The notes: generated from the sequence alone by a model not told the origin. A DNA stretch of 64,000 bases from Nannobrachium achirus (GCA_963921795.1 OY997639.1:51393762-51457761); one strand, 5' to 3'; shown: positions 21,301 through 33,899, counted from the stretch's first letter. Numbers and translations are program-made.

Positions 21301-24271
21301 CAAAAACCCAGGGACATTGAGCTCGTTATGACAGACCTGGTGAGAGTAGGATATTATAAGGCTGTAACAAAATAGACCACTGTTAATAGTGTAGATCAGC
21401 TGTTTCCAAGGCATGTTGGAGAATATATTGATTGTAATTTGTAATGGTTAATGAAGGCTTACTTTTGTCTTAATATTTAAGTAGGACCTAGAAAGCAGTT
21501 TGACTATTGAGGCTAATTTGAATTTCATAACATTTTTTGTGAACATATAGGCCTACTGTAGCTGCAGTGATTGGAAACTGGGCTATATAGTTGTGATGAA
21601 GTAATCACATTGGTAAACAGTGATGTTTAAATGTTAATGGATGTATTTATATTTATGTGTGGACCAGATGAGTCTGGGTTGACCTATAAAAAATTGTAAC
21701 CCACTGCGGAGGAGTAATGGGTTGGTTGATATGACTTTATACCAGGGTTAGAGTTAAGGCCTTGCCAGGGTTAAATTAAGATTAGGTAGCAGTCTATTCT
21801 TAATTATTAACACTACGGTAAAATCGGTTGGCATTGCTTTGTGACAGGTATTAAGTGAGGTAATTTGTGGGTGAGAACCACATCATAGACATGGTAGTGG
21901 ACGTCAGTCTAAATGGTTTAGTAGTTCATTAATAGACAGCTTGGGCTGTGATTGACATTATGCTATTTGCTGACTTGGATAGGACAGTATAGAATAGCTG
22001 GACATGGGGAACAGGTGCCGTGCTTTAGGAATGGTGGGGGCCTGTGGAAGACAACCCCTGCTGTGAGAATAACATTTCTGTGGTCCATCCCAAATGTGTG
22101 TCAGTCTGGGTGGAATGGCTGTTTCAATATTTGGGCCTATTTGGCCTTTGTACGCTCATTTAAAAAGAGAATGTAACTTATTTCAGCCAGTGGACTGAAA
22201 AAAAAATTTTTGTCCAAAATATATCTTTAGCTTTGCAGTTTAGCAGTCGTCAAAATAAAAGTGACCATATGAACTAATGAACATTGATTTAAAATAGGCT
22301 GTAGTCAGCTTGTTGTCAGGCTATTCTCTTCATAGGCCAAGCAAGGACTAAGGGTAAGGGTAAGAAATAAACAGTAGTGCAAAATATATATGGTTGGCTG
22401 AAAACTTTATTGATAAAATGTTTCTCTAATTCAGGGAAACTCAAGCAAAGTGATGGTGTAATCTGGTTACACAAGTATGTCACATACAAGAAGTTAAATG
22501 TTTCAGTAGAATCTAATTTTCCCTAATATAGACAGTAAAAAAACGGTTGCCAACCTGTCAGTATATTTTCGCATACTTCAACTTGTGTGGAGACCAGTGC
22601 TCGGGGGAGCACTGCTACTAGTTTATTTTTAAAGTCTTAGCAGCCAACATGGCAATTTATTTGAGAAAGAATAAACTAACTGATTGTTTATAGGCCTAGT
22701 TCCAAGTATCACCCATGTGTTTAATACTAGAGGTAACATAAAAATGTATCTAAGGAGAATAAACTGACAGACAACGCTATAATAGGATTAAATGCATGAA
22801 GTTTGTATTGTTCAATGTAAAGTGAAAATTATCCAATATATTTGGGTTTTCCCACATGCAAATAGACATAATATTATCTACTTTTGTGCCTGTCATTAAT
22901 GGGACAGATACACAACGGCAGTGTCCGCAAAGCACAGATAAGAAACTTAAAAGGGAGAAGTAAGAATTGAATTCAAGAATTTGAGAAAACTTTACAATGG
23001 GCCTATGCGGAAGAACCTAAAGAATAGGTGTAACAATTATCTCACAGCAACTGTTCGGGTGAACACTATCTGTTCATGGCAAAAGTATTGACAGAATTGC
23101 TTTAAGGAAGATTCTGTGTAACTGTAAAGTACTTGTAAGAATGCATGACATTTACTACTTATGCATTATCATTGAAATTATAATTAAATACCGGAATACT
23201 GATGATAATGATGATCGTAGCATTAGTGTAAAGACATTGTGTGGTTGTCTTGTTTTATCATATTGGGAGAAGCCAGGTTTTCAAACATAGACCTAGGGGA
23301 AATCCTTTACTCTGCTTACTGCGTGTCCATCAGAGGTTCACCGGTCGCTTAGGGCTATACTGGGAGAGGGCAAATGCAATCACATTGACAAGTCTGGTCA
23401 TCAATATGGACTAGTTCCGCATCGGGGGAACACGTGTTGGACTGGGGACAACATGACACTGAGAATATTACTCAAATGACATTTTGGGACTGCAAGAATT
23501 CCAATGACTACTGAAGCCAGGTGCATGGCTTTGATTCTGTGGGGGGCACACAGAACCCTGGGTGGAACCGAACATTCTTAAGGAACATGAAGGATACATC
23601 GTATGAACACTTTGGATGGATAATCACTATGTTTTTCCTGTGTGGTGTTTGTAGTAATTCCTCTCTCAGTGTGGCGCCAACGTGACAGGGGAGCGATGGT
23701 GGGGTCGTAGTAAGGTGGTGAGTACCCATAGCTCTGGGAAGAAAGGATTGATTAAGATTAGTGGCTTCCATTTGATAAAGAATACAACTATGTAGACTAA
23801 AATATCTTATTGACGGAGGCTTGGATGTTTCCTCAGCCAATATCATACATACAATGGATGGATAGGATATTAACTGTATAGTCCAGTAAGAAAATATTTA
23901 AAATATGGATTTAAAATATAGGAGGACTGACAGAAAAAGTATTGATGGGAAAAGGTGTTCTTTAAATTTGAACCCTATTTAATATACTTTATGGTTAATA
24001 AGCCCATAACTATATATATTGAAATGGTTTTAAACCGTTCAAGGCATAACACAGTCTGTGAAGAGAATTGTCCCACTGGAAAAATATGATACTCAAAAAG
24101 ATAAAATATTTTAACCCTGCACTAGCCATACGTAGTCCTTAGGGTTTATAAGGAGGGTCCCAGGGAAATAGTTAAGATTTGTCTAACCATACAAACCTAA
24201 TTTTTACACTTACATAGGATGAGTGTTGCATTGCCCTAATTACTATACCCATAATGTTAGATAATCTAAAA

Positions 24272-24471
24272 CAGTGGTTCTCAAACTGTGGTACATGTAC
24301 CACTGGTGGTACATGGGCAACCATTTTGGTGATACTCAACGGAGTTTCCAAAAAAGATAAATAAGGAAAAATATATAAATAGAGTGAAATATTTATATTA
24401 TACTACAGGTAGTACTTCTGACCAAGTATTTTATGAAATGGTACTTGGCGTAAAAAGTTTGAGAACCACTG
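24272..24471. mobile_element. 200-bp hAT MITE nested in the LTR element
   Basis: Ends CAGTGGTTCTCAAACT and (reversed) CAGTGGTTCTCAAACTTT are classic hAT-MITE termini. Flanks are ATCTAAAA and GTCTAAAA, an 8-bp target duplication with one mismatch. It is non-coding. Confidence 0.9.
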
Positions 24472-24620
24472 GTCTAAAATATGACATGGGATTATGAAAA
24501 CAACAGGGATATCTGAGTCAGATTGTTTGTTGCCAATATATTCTGAATAAGAGAGCAGGGCCTACATTTTAACTTGTGTTTAAAATAAGCCAATAACATA
24601 TTCTCCTGTTCTCTACCAAC

Positions 24621-24623
<3 letters not shown>

Positions 24624-24654
<31 letters not shown>
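24624..24654. repeat. Poly-A run
   Basis: About 30 A in a row inside the LTR element, with no SINE or LINE body recognised next to it. Confidence 0.9.
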
Positions 24655-24656
<2 letters not shown>

Positions 24657-26982
24657 ACATTTCTAAAATAATCCAAAGACCTATACGTAAGCATAACCTA
24701 GGAGTGATGCAGGCGTGAGGAACTATAGGAGTTCAGTGGACATTTGGCATCTTTCTAGTTTAACTTGGGACTAATGACTAAAATAGAAAAAAATAATGGT
24801 GTTTTTAAGTGTATTGACATGCGTACTCGAGCAAAGTTTAAAGCTGTTTTAGTTAACCTACTAGTGTGTGGATACTGTCTAACTCTGTGGTAGCCGAAAA
24901 TACAGGCAGGCAGCAAAGATAGTGTTTTATTTTTGGGTTAAATCACAACAGGTGTGGCCACTGACCGTTAAGGTCTGAGGGGGTTCAGTTCAGCAGTTCA
25001 AGCTTGTGTCACACAAGGGTAAACGAGAATAGCTGGATAGGAACAGTGTCGTCTTCAAGTATTAGTGGACAAGGTCGAAATAATGTCTGTAATTTAGGAT
25101 TCAAGATTGAAAGGGGATTGTACAGGGAGTTGAGTTTGGAGGTACTTAATCCACTCATAGGATATCTATAGGAGTAATGTTGAAACTTGTTAAAATAGTA
25201 CAGTACATTGCAAAAGCAGATAGGCAATATTGAATTGTACCAATTTCCTACATAAAATAAGGGGAGAGTCCTGTGCCTAGGAAAATAATATATGATGCTA
25301 GGGTGAAATATATGTTTATGTACATAAGGAGGGTATATGATTCTAGGAAAAAATATGTGTTTCTATAAAAAAATATATGTCTCTATACATAGGAAAGTCA
25401 GTGTGGAGTTTAGTATTTATGTTGTTAAGTCAATTGCGGGCTTAAACCAGTGAACTGGTTGTTGTCTACTTCTATTTTAGTTAATAGGGAATAAATAACG
25501 GTGGTTTCTAAGGACGGAAATAATCAGTGTTGAGGGGATAGCGTTTTGTTAGCAAATTGGACCCTCTTATTTAACTAATAAGCACTATCCATGTAGTTCC
25601 TGGGAGTTTAATGAATGGAGCCCGCGACAAATGGGTCAATGCGGTTGCATTCGGTTTCTGATACACTGCTACTACACCAGTCTGCGTCACAGTTGACGTG
25701 GCAGTCAGCTGATCATTGCCTGCTCAGTTATCTATTCCTCCTTCCTTCTGCCTGCAGTAGCCTCATGGGGGGGGGGGGGTGTTTATATGTATTTGTATCT
25801 CCCTGCTCCAACAGGTTGTTGCTGTTGTGAGCTTTACTGTAGGTCATGCTCAGTTAGAAAGACCTTATGTTGAGGACTGGGAACTGAATATATGTTGCCA
25901 GTGCTTATCAAAAAAGGGGGGGGGGGGTAATATGGATTTTAAAAGAAGTATAAGAAGAATTCGTATAAGAAGAATTCGTTTTTTAGGATTATTAGGCTAG
26001 GCTATTAGTAGTTCAGAATTGTTGTCTCTAGTAGTTTTCTCTAGTAGATATATTTATAAGATTGGCTAGTACAATTTCAGGTTCAGTTTCTAGAGGAACC
26101 CCTGCTGGGTTTATAGTGCCAGAGGAACATGACCAGTTGACATGCATTGGAAATACAGTATGGAAAACTACAAGCCTGAACCACCAAAGAGTGTAAGTCT
26201 AATATGATTGTTTGATACCCGGGTATATAATAATATGTATGAGAATGAATGGGACAGTGTTTTTTGAGAATCACTGATCTGTTGGGAAATAATGGTGAAT
26301 GCACTATAGGGACCTATATTTAAACATGTGATGGTTGTCACCTTTGAAGGTGAAAGAAAAGTCATGCTAACTATACTTTTGATTTCTCTATAGGGATCCT
26401 GAGTTCCATCGCATTTTGGACGGAAATGAAATATATTATTGGATTTGTCTAACGAAAGATTTTCTCCCACGAATCATTTAGTGAATGTTTTAACAGATTT
26501 ATTCTTTCTTCCCAACATACTGTATGTGTGGTTAACACAAACTAACTAACTAACTAAACCCATAACAACATGTCTATGCTATGGAATGTCGTTGGGAAGA
26601 TGAAATGTAATTACAGGAGATGTCAAAATGTTTCCAAAAACATTGAGTTAATATGGTAAAGGAACACTCCTAACAATGGAAAAAATGGAAGGAAAGATAT
26701 GTCAAATATATCTAAACCCTATGGTAAGAAAATACTTCCACACATTAAGGTATGTAAAAATATAAGGTATCATTCATTATTGCACTATTTATGACCATTT
26801 TGTACTACAAATTGAATATTGTTTAAGTGATAAATGCTCCCCATTGCCATGTTGGAAAATACAGAATATTGATGGCTGTATAGATTATAAAAATCATTCT
26901 AGGTTAGGATGTGATAACCCTTGGTGCTGAGTTTTCTATTTCCAGTTTTATGAAATCCAATAAATTAAACCATACATGAAAG

Positions 26983-27216
26983 ATGAGACGGAGCCATAAA
27001 AATGAGATGTATGGAAACCAAAAGATGTCTGGGAAATCACCATGGAATTGCCGCCTTGCATCCCAACCAGATGAGATGATAGAACTGTGCAAGGGACATA
27101 CCCTAACTGCCTTGCATCCCATCCACTATGAAGGACGCTGTCAATCCAACTGCTATGAGGACGTTGTGATCGGAAAAGGGGCATGGAAGCCCTGTGTCGT
27201 GACATTGCCCAAATAA
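26983..27216 (+). CDS. Small unrecognised ORF, last before the 3' LTR
   Basis: A 77-codon frame from ATG to TAA with several cysteines (NCRLASQ, LCKGH, GRCQSNCYED, KPCVVTLPK). It sits about 260 bp before the polypurine tract. No family was recognised. It could be the last exon of a spliced product of the LTR element or a chance ORF; length alone does not decide. Confidence 0.2.
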   Translation: MRRSHKNEMYGNQKMSGKSPWNCRLASQPDEMIELCKGHTLTALHPIHYEGRCQSNCYEDVVIGKGAWKPCVVTLPK

Positions 27217-27473
27217 GGGAAGAAGAGACATTACGAACCAACCTAAGAAGGGACTCATTCATTCAAGTGGAAAAGAGTGCAGGAGAAACACATACACAAA
27301 CAAAATGCTGGCTTTACGAAGTGATCGCTCAAACCTGAGGGTCGTAGGATGGAATTTTACCAAGATAAATGCTTAATTGGATTTTCGCCCCTACCAGATT
27401 TAAATGTGTTTCAAAACTGATTTTCGATCCTCCTGCAGATGGAAAACAAATCTCATTACATTTAAGGAGGGAA

Positions 27474-27898
27474 TGTGATAGATTTCTAAATAAATGTAAC
27501 TACTAATTTGTTTCTAAAGTAACCAGAAGAGTCATGTCATTCACATAGTGGCGTGTCAGGATTTATATTCTAAGCTTCAGGCCAACCATGGAGTGAGGCA
27601 CTGCCTCACCTGTCACCAGAATGTCGTGTCCTGTCATCTAACTGTTCCTAACTAAAGCCTTATATGGATGTCTCTGATTTACCCCTGCTATTCCTGTATT
27701 CCTGTATTCCTGTCAGTGTATATAATGGGACCATGCCTGAGAAACAGGAGGCACAGTTAAGCATGCGTGTGTCTCAAAGAGCTCTTGTGTTAATATATTG
27801 TTAAATAAATATTGTACTCATTGCACTTTCACCTTCTGGGAATTCAATTTATTATATTATTATTAGTATAAGTATGATGCTTAAAGAATTCTATTACA
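27474..27898 (+). repeat. 3' LTR
   Basis: Same length as the 5' LTR (425 bp), and no difference was noticed on reading them side by side. It is preceded immediately by AAGGAGGGAA and followed by TTAC. Confidence 0.93.
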
Positions 27899-27902
27899 TT
27901 AC

Positions 27903-28996
27903 TCACAGATCATCGCGTCTGTATTCTTTCTTCTCTGCGTGAAAGAAAAGATTTGGAATGGCCGCGAAGGGGACCTGAACATCTGGTAAAAACAATAGGA
28001 AAGATCCATTGCAGTTAATCTACATTAGCTATGGCTAATGAAATACTGTCAACCTCCTAGACACATGAAAACCAGAAAAAGTACAAAACTATGGCACCTC
28101 CTCTTTAAAGGAACATTTGGCCTTTCTTGAATCTCAGAGGTGTTCTGTGGATGGATCAAAATGTGCCCGCTGATTAGTGTTTAAGATTTTCCGGGAAATA
28201 TCACATTTTATTTCCCGGGAATTTTCTGTCCTTTTCCCGGGCTTCCCGGGAATTCCCGTTAAAAAAATAATAATAATAATTTTCAATTAAAACCATGGAA
28301 TGTGCCTTTAACAATGCATTATAGATCCTATTGGGGGCGACATTGCGTAGCCCATCGTCTGAATTTCCACGTGTCTTTGAAAAGTTGAACACTCGCATGA
28401 CAAACCTTAGTTGGGAGATGGACGAGGCTACGCACAACTCTGTCCAAAAAACAATGTTCCTCAATGGCTCGTTCTAAAACATTGCATAGGCCTACCTACA
28501 TGGATATTTATTTTGGGGGATATATAACGTTTGCAAGATCATTCTTTATAGTTCACCCGAAAGAAAGCAAGTTACAGAACACAAAACTTGGCTATTACTT
28601 ACAGAATATTATGCTGTGTCTCTAATGGTAAAGGGACTGTCGGAACACAGTATTAATGAGCTTTTAATTAGCCACCACGTTATATTTAATCAAACAACAA
28701 GTTTATCTATTATATGGGACGTGTAGAATTCCACAGCACTCTCCGTCCACCGCTTCCCATGATAGCCAAACCAAACTTCCATTCTCTTCGGCCAGAAGAG
28801 AGAGTCAGAGAGAGATTCATTTGGTATTGGAATTGGCAGGATTATTGTAGCCCTGAAACATGACGGTCGTATGATACGACCAGCATGTTTCAGGGCTAGG
28901 ATTGTTGTATTGCAGTGCCTTGTTGGGCTTTAGCAGGACAGGACTGGGCATTCTAATATATTTTTCCTGTTAAAAAAGGAGGCGAGGATAATGTGA
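27903..28996. other. Intronic repeats between LTR element and hAT element
   Basis: No gene seen. Bases 28045-28110 are an inverted copy of 5800-5870. Bases 28188-28262 are rich in TTCCCGGGAA-type palindromes. Bases 28848-28898 form a hairpin with 15-bp perfect outer arms (TAGCCCTGAAACATG) and an inner GGTCGTAT/ATACGACC stem. Confidence 0.6.
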
Positions 28997-29004
28997 CATG
29001 CAGC

Positions 29005-30295
29005 TAGGGGTGGGCGATATGGCGATAATTATCGTCTCGACGATACCGCTTTGCCACGATATGCTTTTTCAGAGTATCGTTTCTCTCGTGATACAAACAG
29101 TCTCAAGGCTCTGGATACAGCGAGTGCACGTTCTATGAGTCGCAGCTCTATTGCTTAATTTATACTTGGTTAGGGTTAGGTATAGTACGGTGGTGTAATT
29201 CGCCAAAAAGAACAGATCTACAAGCTATAACGTGTCGCGTCTCAACGTGTCATATAGCTTGAGGATCTGTCCCCTGCTTTCATGGCCCCTCCCCCGGGCA
29301 GCACGCAGACAGGCTTGAGTTGTGATTGTGCAGGAGCACCAAGCAGCACGGCACAGTGGTCCACGATTTAGTTTCACTTTCACGGGACTTTGTAAAGCAG
29401 TGATGCAGCTTGGCCTGCATTCTTTGAAGCATATTTTTCATAATGGATGCATTAAACTAACATCTCACTGCTTGCAAAGCTGAGCTGTGCTGGAGTCTCC
29501 ACTCCATAGCTGTGTGTTCTGGCAGTATTGATGAGATGATTTAGATCACCTTGTAAATCCATGCTTCTGTTTTTATTAACTACAAACAAGTAGCTATTTG
29601 CCGCTATTTGTAAAGTGCTTTGTTATGTTTTCACCATTGATGCATGCGTGTGTCGTCGCGTCTCGCGGTGAAATCGTCGCGTCTATTTTGCGTCTATTAC
29701 ATAATTGGCTTAGTTATAAAAACCATGCCATTATTGTTGGTAGAAAAGCTAAAAGCTAGGATGATAATGAGTGAGTAATTCTCTAAAAAGAAAGCTTGTA
29801 TCATAACAAACCTCCTGACTTTGGTTGGTCATAAGGTCATTTGTTTTCCCTCAAGTTTCAATGGTAAGGCATGGGTTGTTGTCAACCTGTGGGTCGAGAC
29901 CCCCAGAGAGGTCCCGCCAAATTGTTTTGAAAATAGCCGATCTACAAGCTCACAACACTCAAAAAACATTTTAAGGGAACCCATAAAACATTTCTGGGAC
30001 CCATTTAAATGACCTGAACCATCATCACACCAACTAGTAAATATTTTGAGGTAAAAAATGATAATTGTTTAATCAAAAATCTGAATGTTATCATTAAAAA
30101 AATCATAGATTAGGCTATCTATCTTTCTATCTGCAGTATAAAAATGAATAGATTATCTATAGAATATCTGTGTGGGTCTAATAATCATAATAAACCTAAA
30201 AACTCGCATAAAACAGTATCGTGATAATATCGTGTATCGTGATACTGCATGAAGCATATCGTGATAATGCTTTTTTCCAGTATCGCCCACCCCTA
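29005..30295. mobile_element. hAT-type element with perfect 8-bp target duplication
   Basis: Both ends read TAGGGGTGGGCGATA inward, and both flanks read CATGCAGC (28997-29004, 30296-30303). Subterminal sequence is rich in TATCG/CGATA phrases. The 1291-bp interior has no transposase. It contains two copies of the recurring hairpin family (29211-29270, 29930-29957). Its termini identify the single ends seen at 2213, 7236 and 30839 as relatives. Confidence 0.95.
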
Positions 30296-30629
30296 CATGC
30301 AGCCAAATTGCCTCTGCTCTGTAGTAGGCCTTTCTAGTAATTAGTATCAATTTCTAGCAAGAAAAAAACAATATCCGTATTTGTGTTTACAGACGGTCAC
30401 GTCCCCCCTCAAATGAGCATTGGCTGGTCGGGCAAACTGAAAGCAAACTTCACCTGCCCGAAGGTTTTAGGTGGGCAGGCCTTAGTGTAGGGGCCTGCCC
30501 ACCCATCAAAGAAAGATGGGAGAGGGAGGCAGGGATTGAGATATCAGATGAGATGTGGGAGGGGATCTGGGATTTCCAATGGCCTTCGAAATCCAGGAAC
30601 TCTCTTGGTTCCTTTTGGGAGGCCTTACG

Positions 30630-30839
30630 GTTCAATTTGGTTTCATTTGTATACTGTCAGAGTTAAGGGGAGACCTTGACATGTTTGAGAACTACTGATT
30701 TAGACAAAAAAAGCAGGTTTAAATGAATTCTGCATTGAATCTCTGTATTAACAATTCAACAGGATTTTTATAAGGCTCCCTCATTGTATCACGATATATA
30801 CGATCTCAATGATATTCATCACCATTTATCGCCCACCCC
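30630..30839. repeat. Internally deleted copy of the 5.6-7.2 kb repeat
   Basis: Matches blocks 5665-5810 and 7106-7236 joined together, ending in TTATCGCCCACCCCT 38 bp before the next exon. The left end of the element is not visible. A small hairpin (GTGGGCAGGCC with GGCCTGCCCAC) lies just upstream at 30471-30502. Confidence 0.7.
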
Positions 30840-30877
30840 TTCCTTAGTGTCAATGCCTGCCACTCAACCCCCTGCAG

Positions 30878-31111
30878 GGAGACATGAAAGTCCTGAAGGA
30901 ACAGCTCCGTCAGAAGGAGGAACAGCTGCAGGCCATGCTGTCGGCCGAGCTGCGTGACGCCTCCAGTGCCTGTGACCACAGCATGTCGGACCTGTACCGC
31001 ATGAAGCTGGAGGATGACGTGCTGAAGCAGGGCAAGGCCGACGCACAGGCGCAGTGCGGATGCCTGGAGCACCTCGTCGAGCAGATGAAGGCCGAGGCCA
31101 AGCGCGAGGCG
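30878..31111 (+). CDS. tax1bp1: tax1bp1-like exon 3 of window (coiled coil)
   Basis: The acceptor CCCCCTGCAG and donor GTGAGG bound 78 codons, phase 0 at both ends. The product contains VLKEQLRQKEEQLQAM, then AELRDASSACDHSMSDLYRM and LEHLVEQMKAEAKREA. Human TAX1BP1 has FLKEQLRKAEEQVQA, AKELSDAVNVRDRTMADLHT and LEHELRREVEDLK in the same order. The human segment between KDEKELYK and FLKEQLRK (about 60 residues) was not found between exons 2 and 3. Since exon 2 ends and exon 3 starts in phase 0, joining them keeps the frame. CpG- and GC-rich third positions set the exon apart from the AT-rich intron. Confidence 0.88.
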
Positions 31112-31866
31112 GTGAGGAACCTTTTTACACTCATGAAATCACCCCAATTACATAGACGAGAAGCCTGTCATTTGTTTTGACTATTGAAGATTTATTGTAA
31201 TGTTTGACGAAAAAAATATGTTTCGTATGAAACCCCTGTTTATTAAACTCTGAAGTACTCCTTCCTTTGGGATGCGCACTGCTGCCGACCAAATACAGAA
31301 ACCATTCACTCATGGGACATGAGGATGACATCCCCCTGGTTTGATGTGCCTTAACTCATTTGCTGCCATTTTAACATTGTACTGTATGGCTTTTCTGCCA
31401 TTTTGTACAATGATATATTTTTTTTACATTTACATTTTTCCTAAATTCTGTATTTGCACGACAATGTCATACAGTAATGAAAATGAAAGAGGACAAGCTC
31501 TAGTTTCACCAAAAAAATATAATTTTGTATTTACAATGTACCATTCTATAGTTAGAGCCATTTCAAAACCCTTGTTTTTTGATTTTCCGAGCTTAAAAAT
31601 CTAATGAAAGGGAGTTATTTAGGTTTTTGTGAATGGTCTTTTTTCAAGCACATAATGCACTTGATATATGTATTTATGGCTTCAGGCACTTAGCAGATGA
31701 GTGTACTAGTGTAATAAGTGTAATTGTGTATAACTGGAATTGTGTAATAGTACTGTAATAGGCCACCTCTTGCCCTTAGGGCGTCTTACTTCACACAAAG
31801 AGAAATACGCTTTTTATATTGGACTCCGACTGGCCCACGATGGTCTGCAATACCTCCTCGCACGCG
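31112..31866. other. Intronic sequence, nothing recognised
   Basis: AT-rich sequence without clear repeats or coding potential up to the (CA)n array. Confidence 0.5.
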
Positions 31867-31867
31867 T

Positions 31868-31929
<62 letters not shown>

Positions 31930-31973
31930 TACTGTAGGCTATACACACACGTACATAAACGCTATATAGGCAT

Positions 31974-32054
<81 letters not shown>

Positions 32055-32085
32055 GTATTTATATATATATATATATGCTTATAGG

Positions 32086-32172
<87 letters not shown>

Positions 32173-32180
32173 CATATATA
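31867..32180. repeat. Compound microsatellite (CA)n-(TA)n-(CA)n-(TA)n
   Basis: (CA)n at 31867-31928, (TA)n at about 31978-32037, (CA)n at 32038-32054 and (TA)n at about 32060-32170. Open frames through this stretch are products of the dinucleotide repeat. Confidence 0.97.
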
Positions 32181-32601
32181 TAATGCAGTAAAAGCAGGGG
32201 GGAATGGTACCCCCTCTAACTGTATATTATGTTACCCATTTTCAACTGTTTTTATTTTATTGTGACACTTGCTTGGCGAGAACTACGTAAACGTTTCCTA
32301 TGTGTTTCGTTCTCTCATGCCAATAAACCTCCATCGCCATAGGCCAATCAATCAATCAATCAAAGCCGTTGCTGATCCGGTCTGGGTCTATATCGGATAC
32401 GGAAACGTTTCTTACATGTATGTGAGTTTGTACAAAACCGGATACAGTAGGCGGGCTTCACAACGGATCACTGATTAGCCAGGATTCCACCACAGCATAC
32501 AGCTCCAAGTTTTCCACGGGTACTGGCTGCCCTGGCTGCTACCGAAACAGCACTCAGCACAAAGTTAGGAGGATGAAAGTAAAAAAAGAAATCTACAGCA
32601 A

Positions 32602-32931
32602 ATGGAACGATCGTTGCGCTTCTTCCTCATATTCGGCCTCACTGTTACTGGCCTGGGATCCATGTACGGTATGTTACAGACAGCTCGTTATACAAAGGAC
32701 GCGACATATCCTTGGGATTATATGGACACACGACGACACGAGGATGTATTTTTACCGACGCGATTGCTGCAAGATGGGGGGACAAGATGGACATCTCGCT
32801 CGTCCATCATCATCTCGACCGGAGGGATAAGGACTCACTCCATAGAGGTTGGCCTCGGGAGTCGGAAAACAAGTCCATTGGCCTCTTTTGCCACCCCGGG
32901 ACCCCGAAATTGGTGGATATTCCAAGTCTGA
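32602..32931 (+). CDS. Unrecognised 109-codon ORF with hydrophobic N-terminus
   Basis: From ATG the frame starts MERSLRFFLIFGLTVTGLGS, which looks like a signal peptide or membrane segment, and contains a good donor-like TACG|GTATGT at about 32668. The upstream 150 bp are less AT-rich than usual here. Against it: bases 32786-32870 match a dispersed repeat also seen at 61385-61460, and two other frames are open over the same span. It may be a repeat-borne chance ORF or the first exon of an unknown gene nested in the tax1bp1-like intron. Confidence 0.2.
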   Translation: MERSLRFFLIFGLTVTGLGSMYGMLQTARYTKDATYPWDYMDTRRHEDVFLPTRLLQDGGTRWTSRSSIIISTGGIRTHSIEVGLGSRKTSPLASFATPGPRNWWIFQV

Positions 32932-33063
32932 AGGAAGCCGCGGTACGTAGATTTATAGTTGTGACTGTGTTGGTTTTGATTTAAAGCAAGGGTGTCGGTT
33001 CTGGGCCCTGGGTACAAGGATTCACTGTGGGCCCCCCATGAATGTTCTTCATATGGGGATTTA

Positions 33064-33136
33064 AAAAATAGCAGATCTACAAGCTTGCAGCGCGGCACTC
33101 GGTGCCGCGCTGTGAGCTTGTAGATCTGCTATTTTT
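33064..33136. repeat. Best copy of the recurring hairpin family
   Basis: A 73-bp palindrome with arms of about 35 bases running from AAAAATAGCAGATCTACAAG to GCGGCAC, a loop of three bases (TCG) and only two mismatches. At least 15 other full or half copies lie elsewhere in the window. Confidence 0.95.
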
Positions 33137-33890
33137 CAATCGCAAAAGTATAAAATATCAAAGGCCCTTCCACCTTGGGCCCTAGTAACTCAGCCCCACG
33201 TTCCTTTCCCCCCCTTGTGACATCCCTGCTTGCTGTTGACATACTTTGTCGCTCCTATTTTGTTGTGGAGACAGTCACAGTTCTGCTACAATACAGCTCT
33301 GTATTGTATTGGCCCAGTTCAGGGCTTTTCAAGTGAAAATGTCACAGGATTGTGTTTGATTTATTCATAATGGTCTCTACTCTCTAGTAGTTAGATCGAG
33401 CCGCACTGTTGTAGCTAGTAGGCTACTGCTATAGCCTCCGCTTGGGGGGGCTTCTCCATTCTGACATGCTGCCATTCAGAGACATTCACTTCCAATTCCA
33501 TAGATGGTGTAGGAATGGGGGGGTGTGTGAATGGAGCCATGATGGCTGCATGTTGGAGTGAGGATGCGGAAGAAAAAAAAAAAAAAAAAAAACGCATTGT
33601 GGTGCCTGGTGCCAGCCAGGCTGCAGCGGTGCGTGCGGAACGCCACCACCGTTCCTTCACTGTGGATTATGGGGAGAATTATACACTTTTATTGAGATTT
33701 ATAGATTTATTACACTCTTGTTTTCAAACACACTAACTTTGATGTGTGATATTTTTGTTTCGAGTTAAGACAGAACGCCCAAAATTTGTCAGGGGCTGGG
33801 GAAGAGTGTAATTTAGCATTACATAATTTAAAAGCACATTTGCGGGCTCTACGGGCATGGCAGGGCCGTACAGCGGAATATTTACGGGCG
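33137..33890. other. Intronic sequence with poly-A run
   Basis: No gene recognised. A run of about 20 A lies at 33571-33592. Otherwise unique-looking sequence. Confidence 0.5.
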
Positions 33891-33899
33891 CTACGGGGA

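Larger units (their letters stand above)
19023..27898 (+). mobile_element. Complete LTR retrotransposon, 8.9 kb, without long ORFs (LARD-like)
   Basis: Two direct repeats of 425 bp (19023-19447, 27474-27898) begin TGTGATAG and end TATTACA. The whole is flanked by TTAC on both sides (19019-19022, 27899-27902), a 4-bp target duplication. A primer-site-like TGGCGTCCCTGGGTGG begins 2 bp after the 5' LTR, and a polypurine tract AAGGAGGGAA ends directly before the 3' LTR. Despite 8.0 kb of internal sequence no frame exceeds about 120 codons, and no gag, protease, RT, RNase H or integrase motif was seen. The LTRs show no difference that I can find, so insertion was recent and must have used enzymes from another element. 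A hAT MITE (24272-24471) is nested in it. Confidence 0.93.

Noticed and set aside
31819-32265. Long open frames of HTHTH/IYIYI across 31.8-32.3 kb, and similar frames at 17.4, 18.6, 37.4 and 43.6 kb
   Set aside because: They translate (CA)n, (GT)n or (TA)n microsatellites, which have no stops in most frames; not coding.
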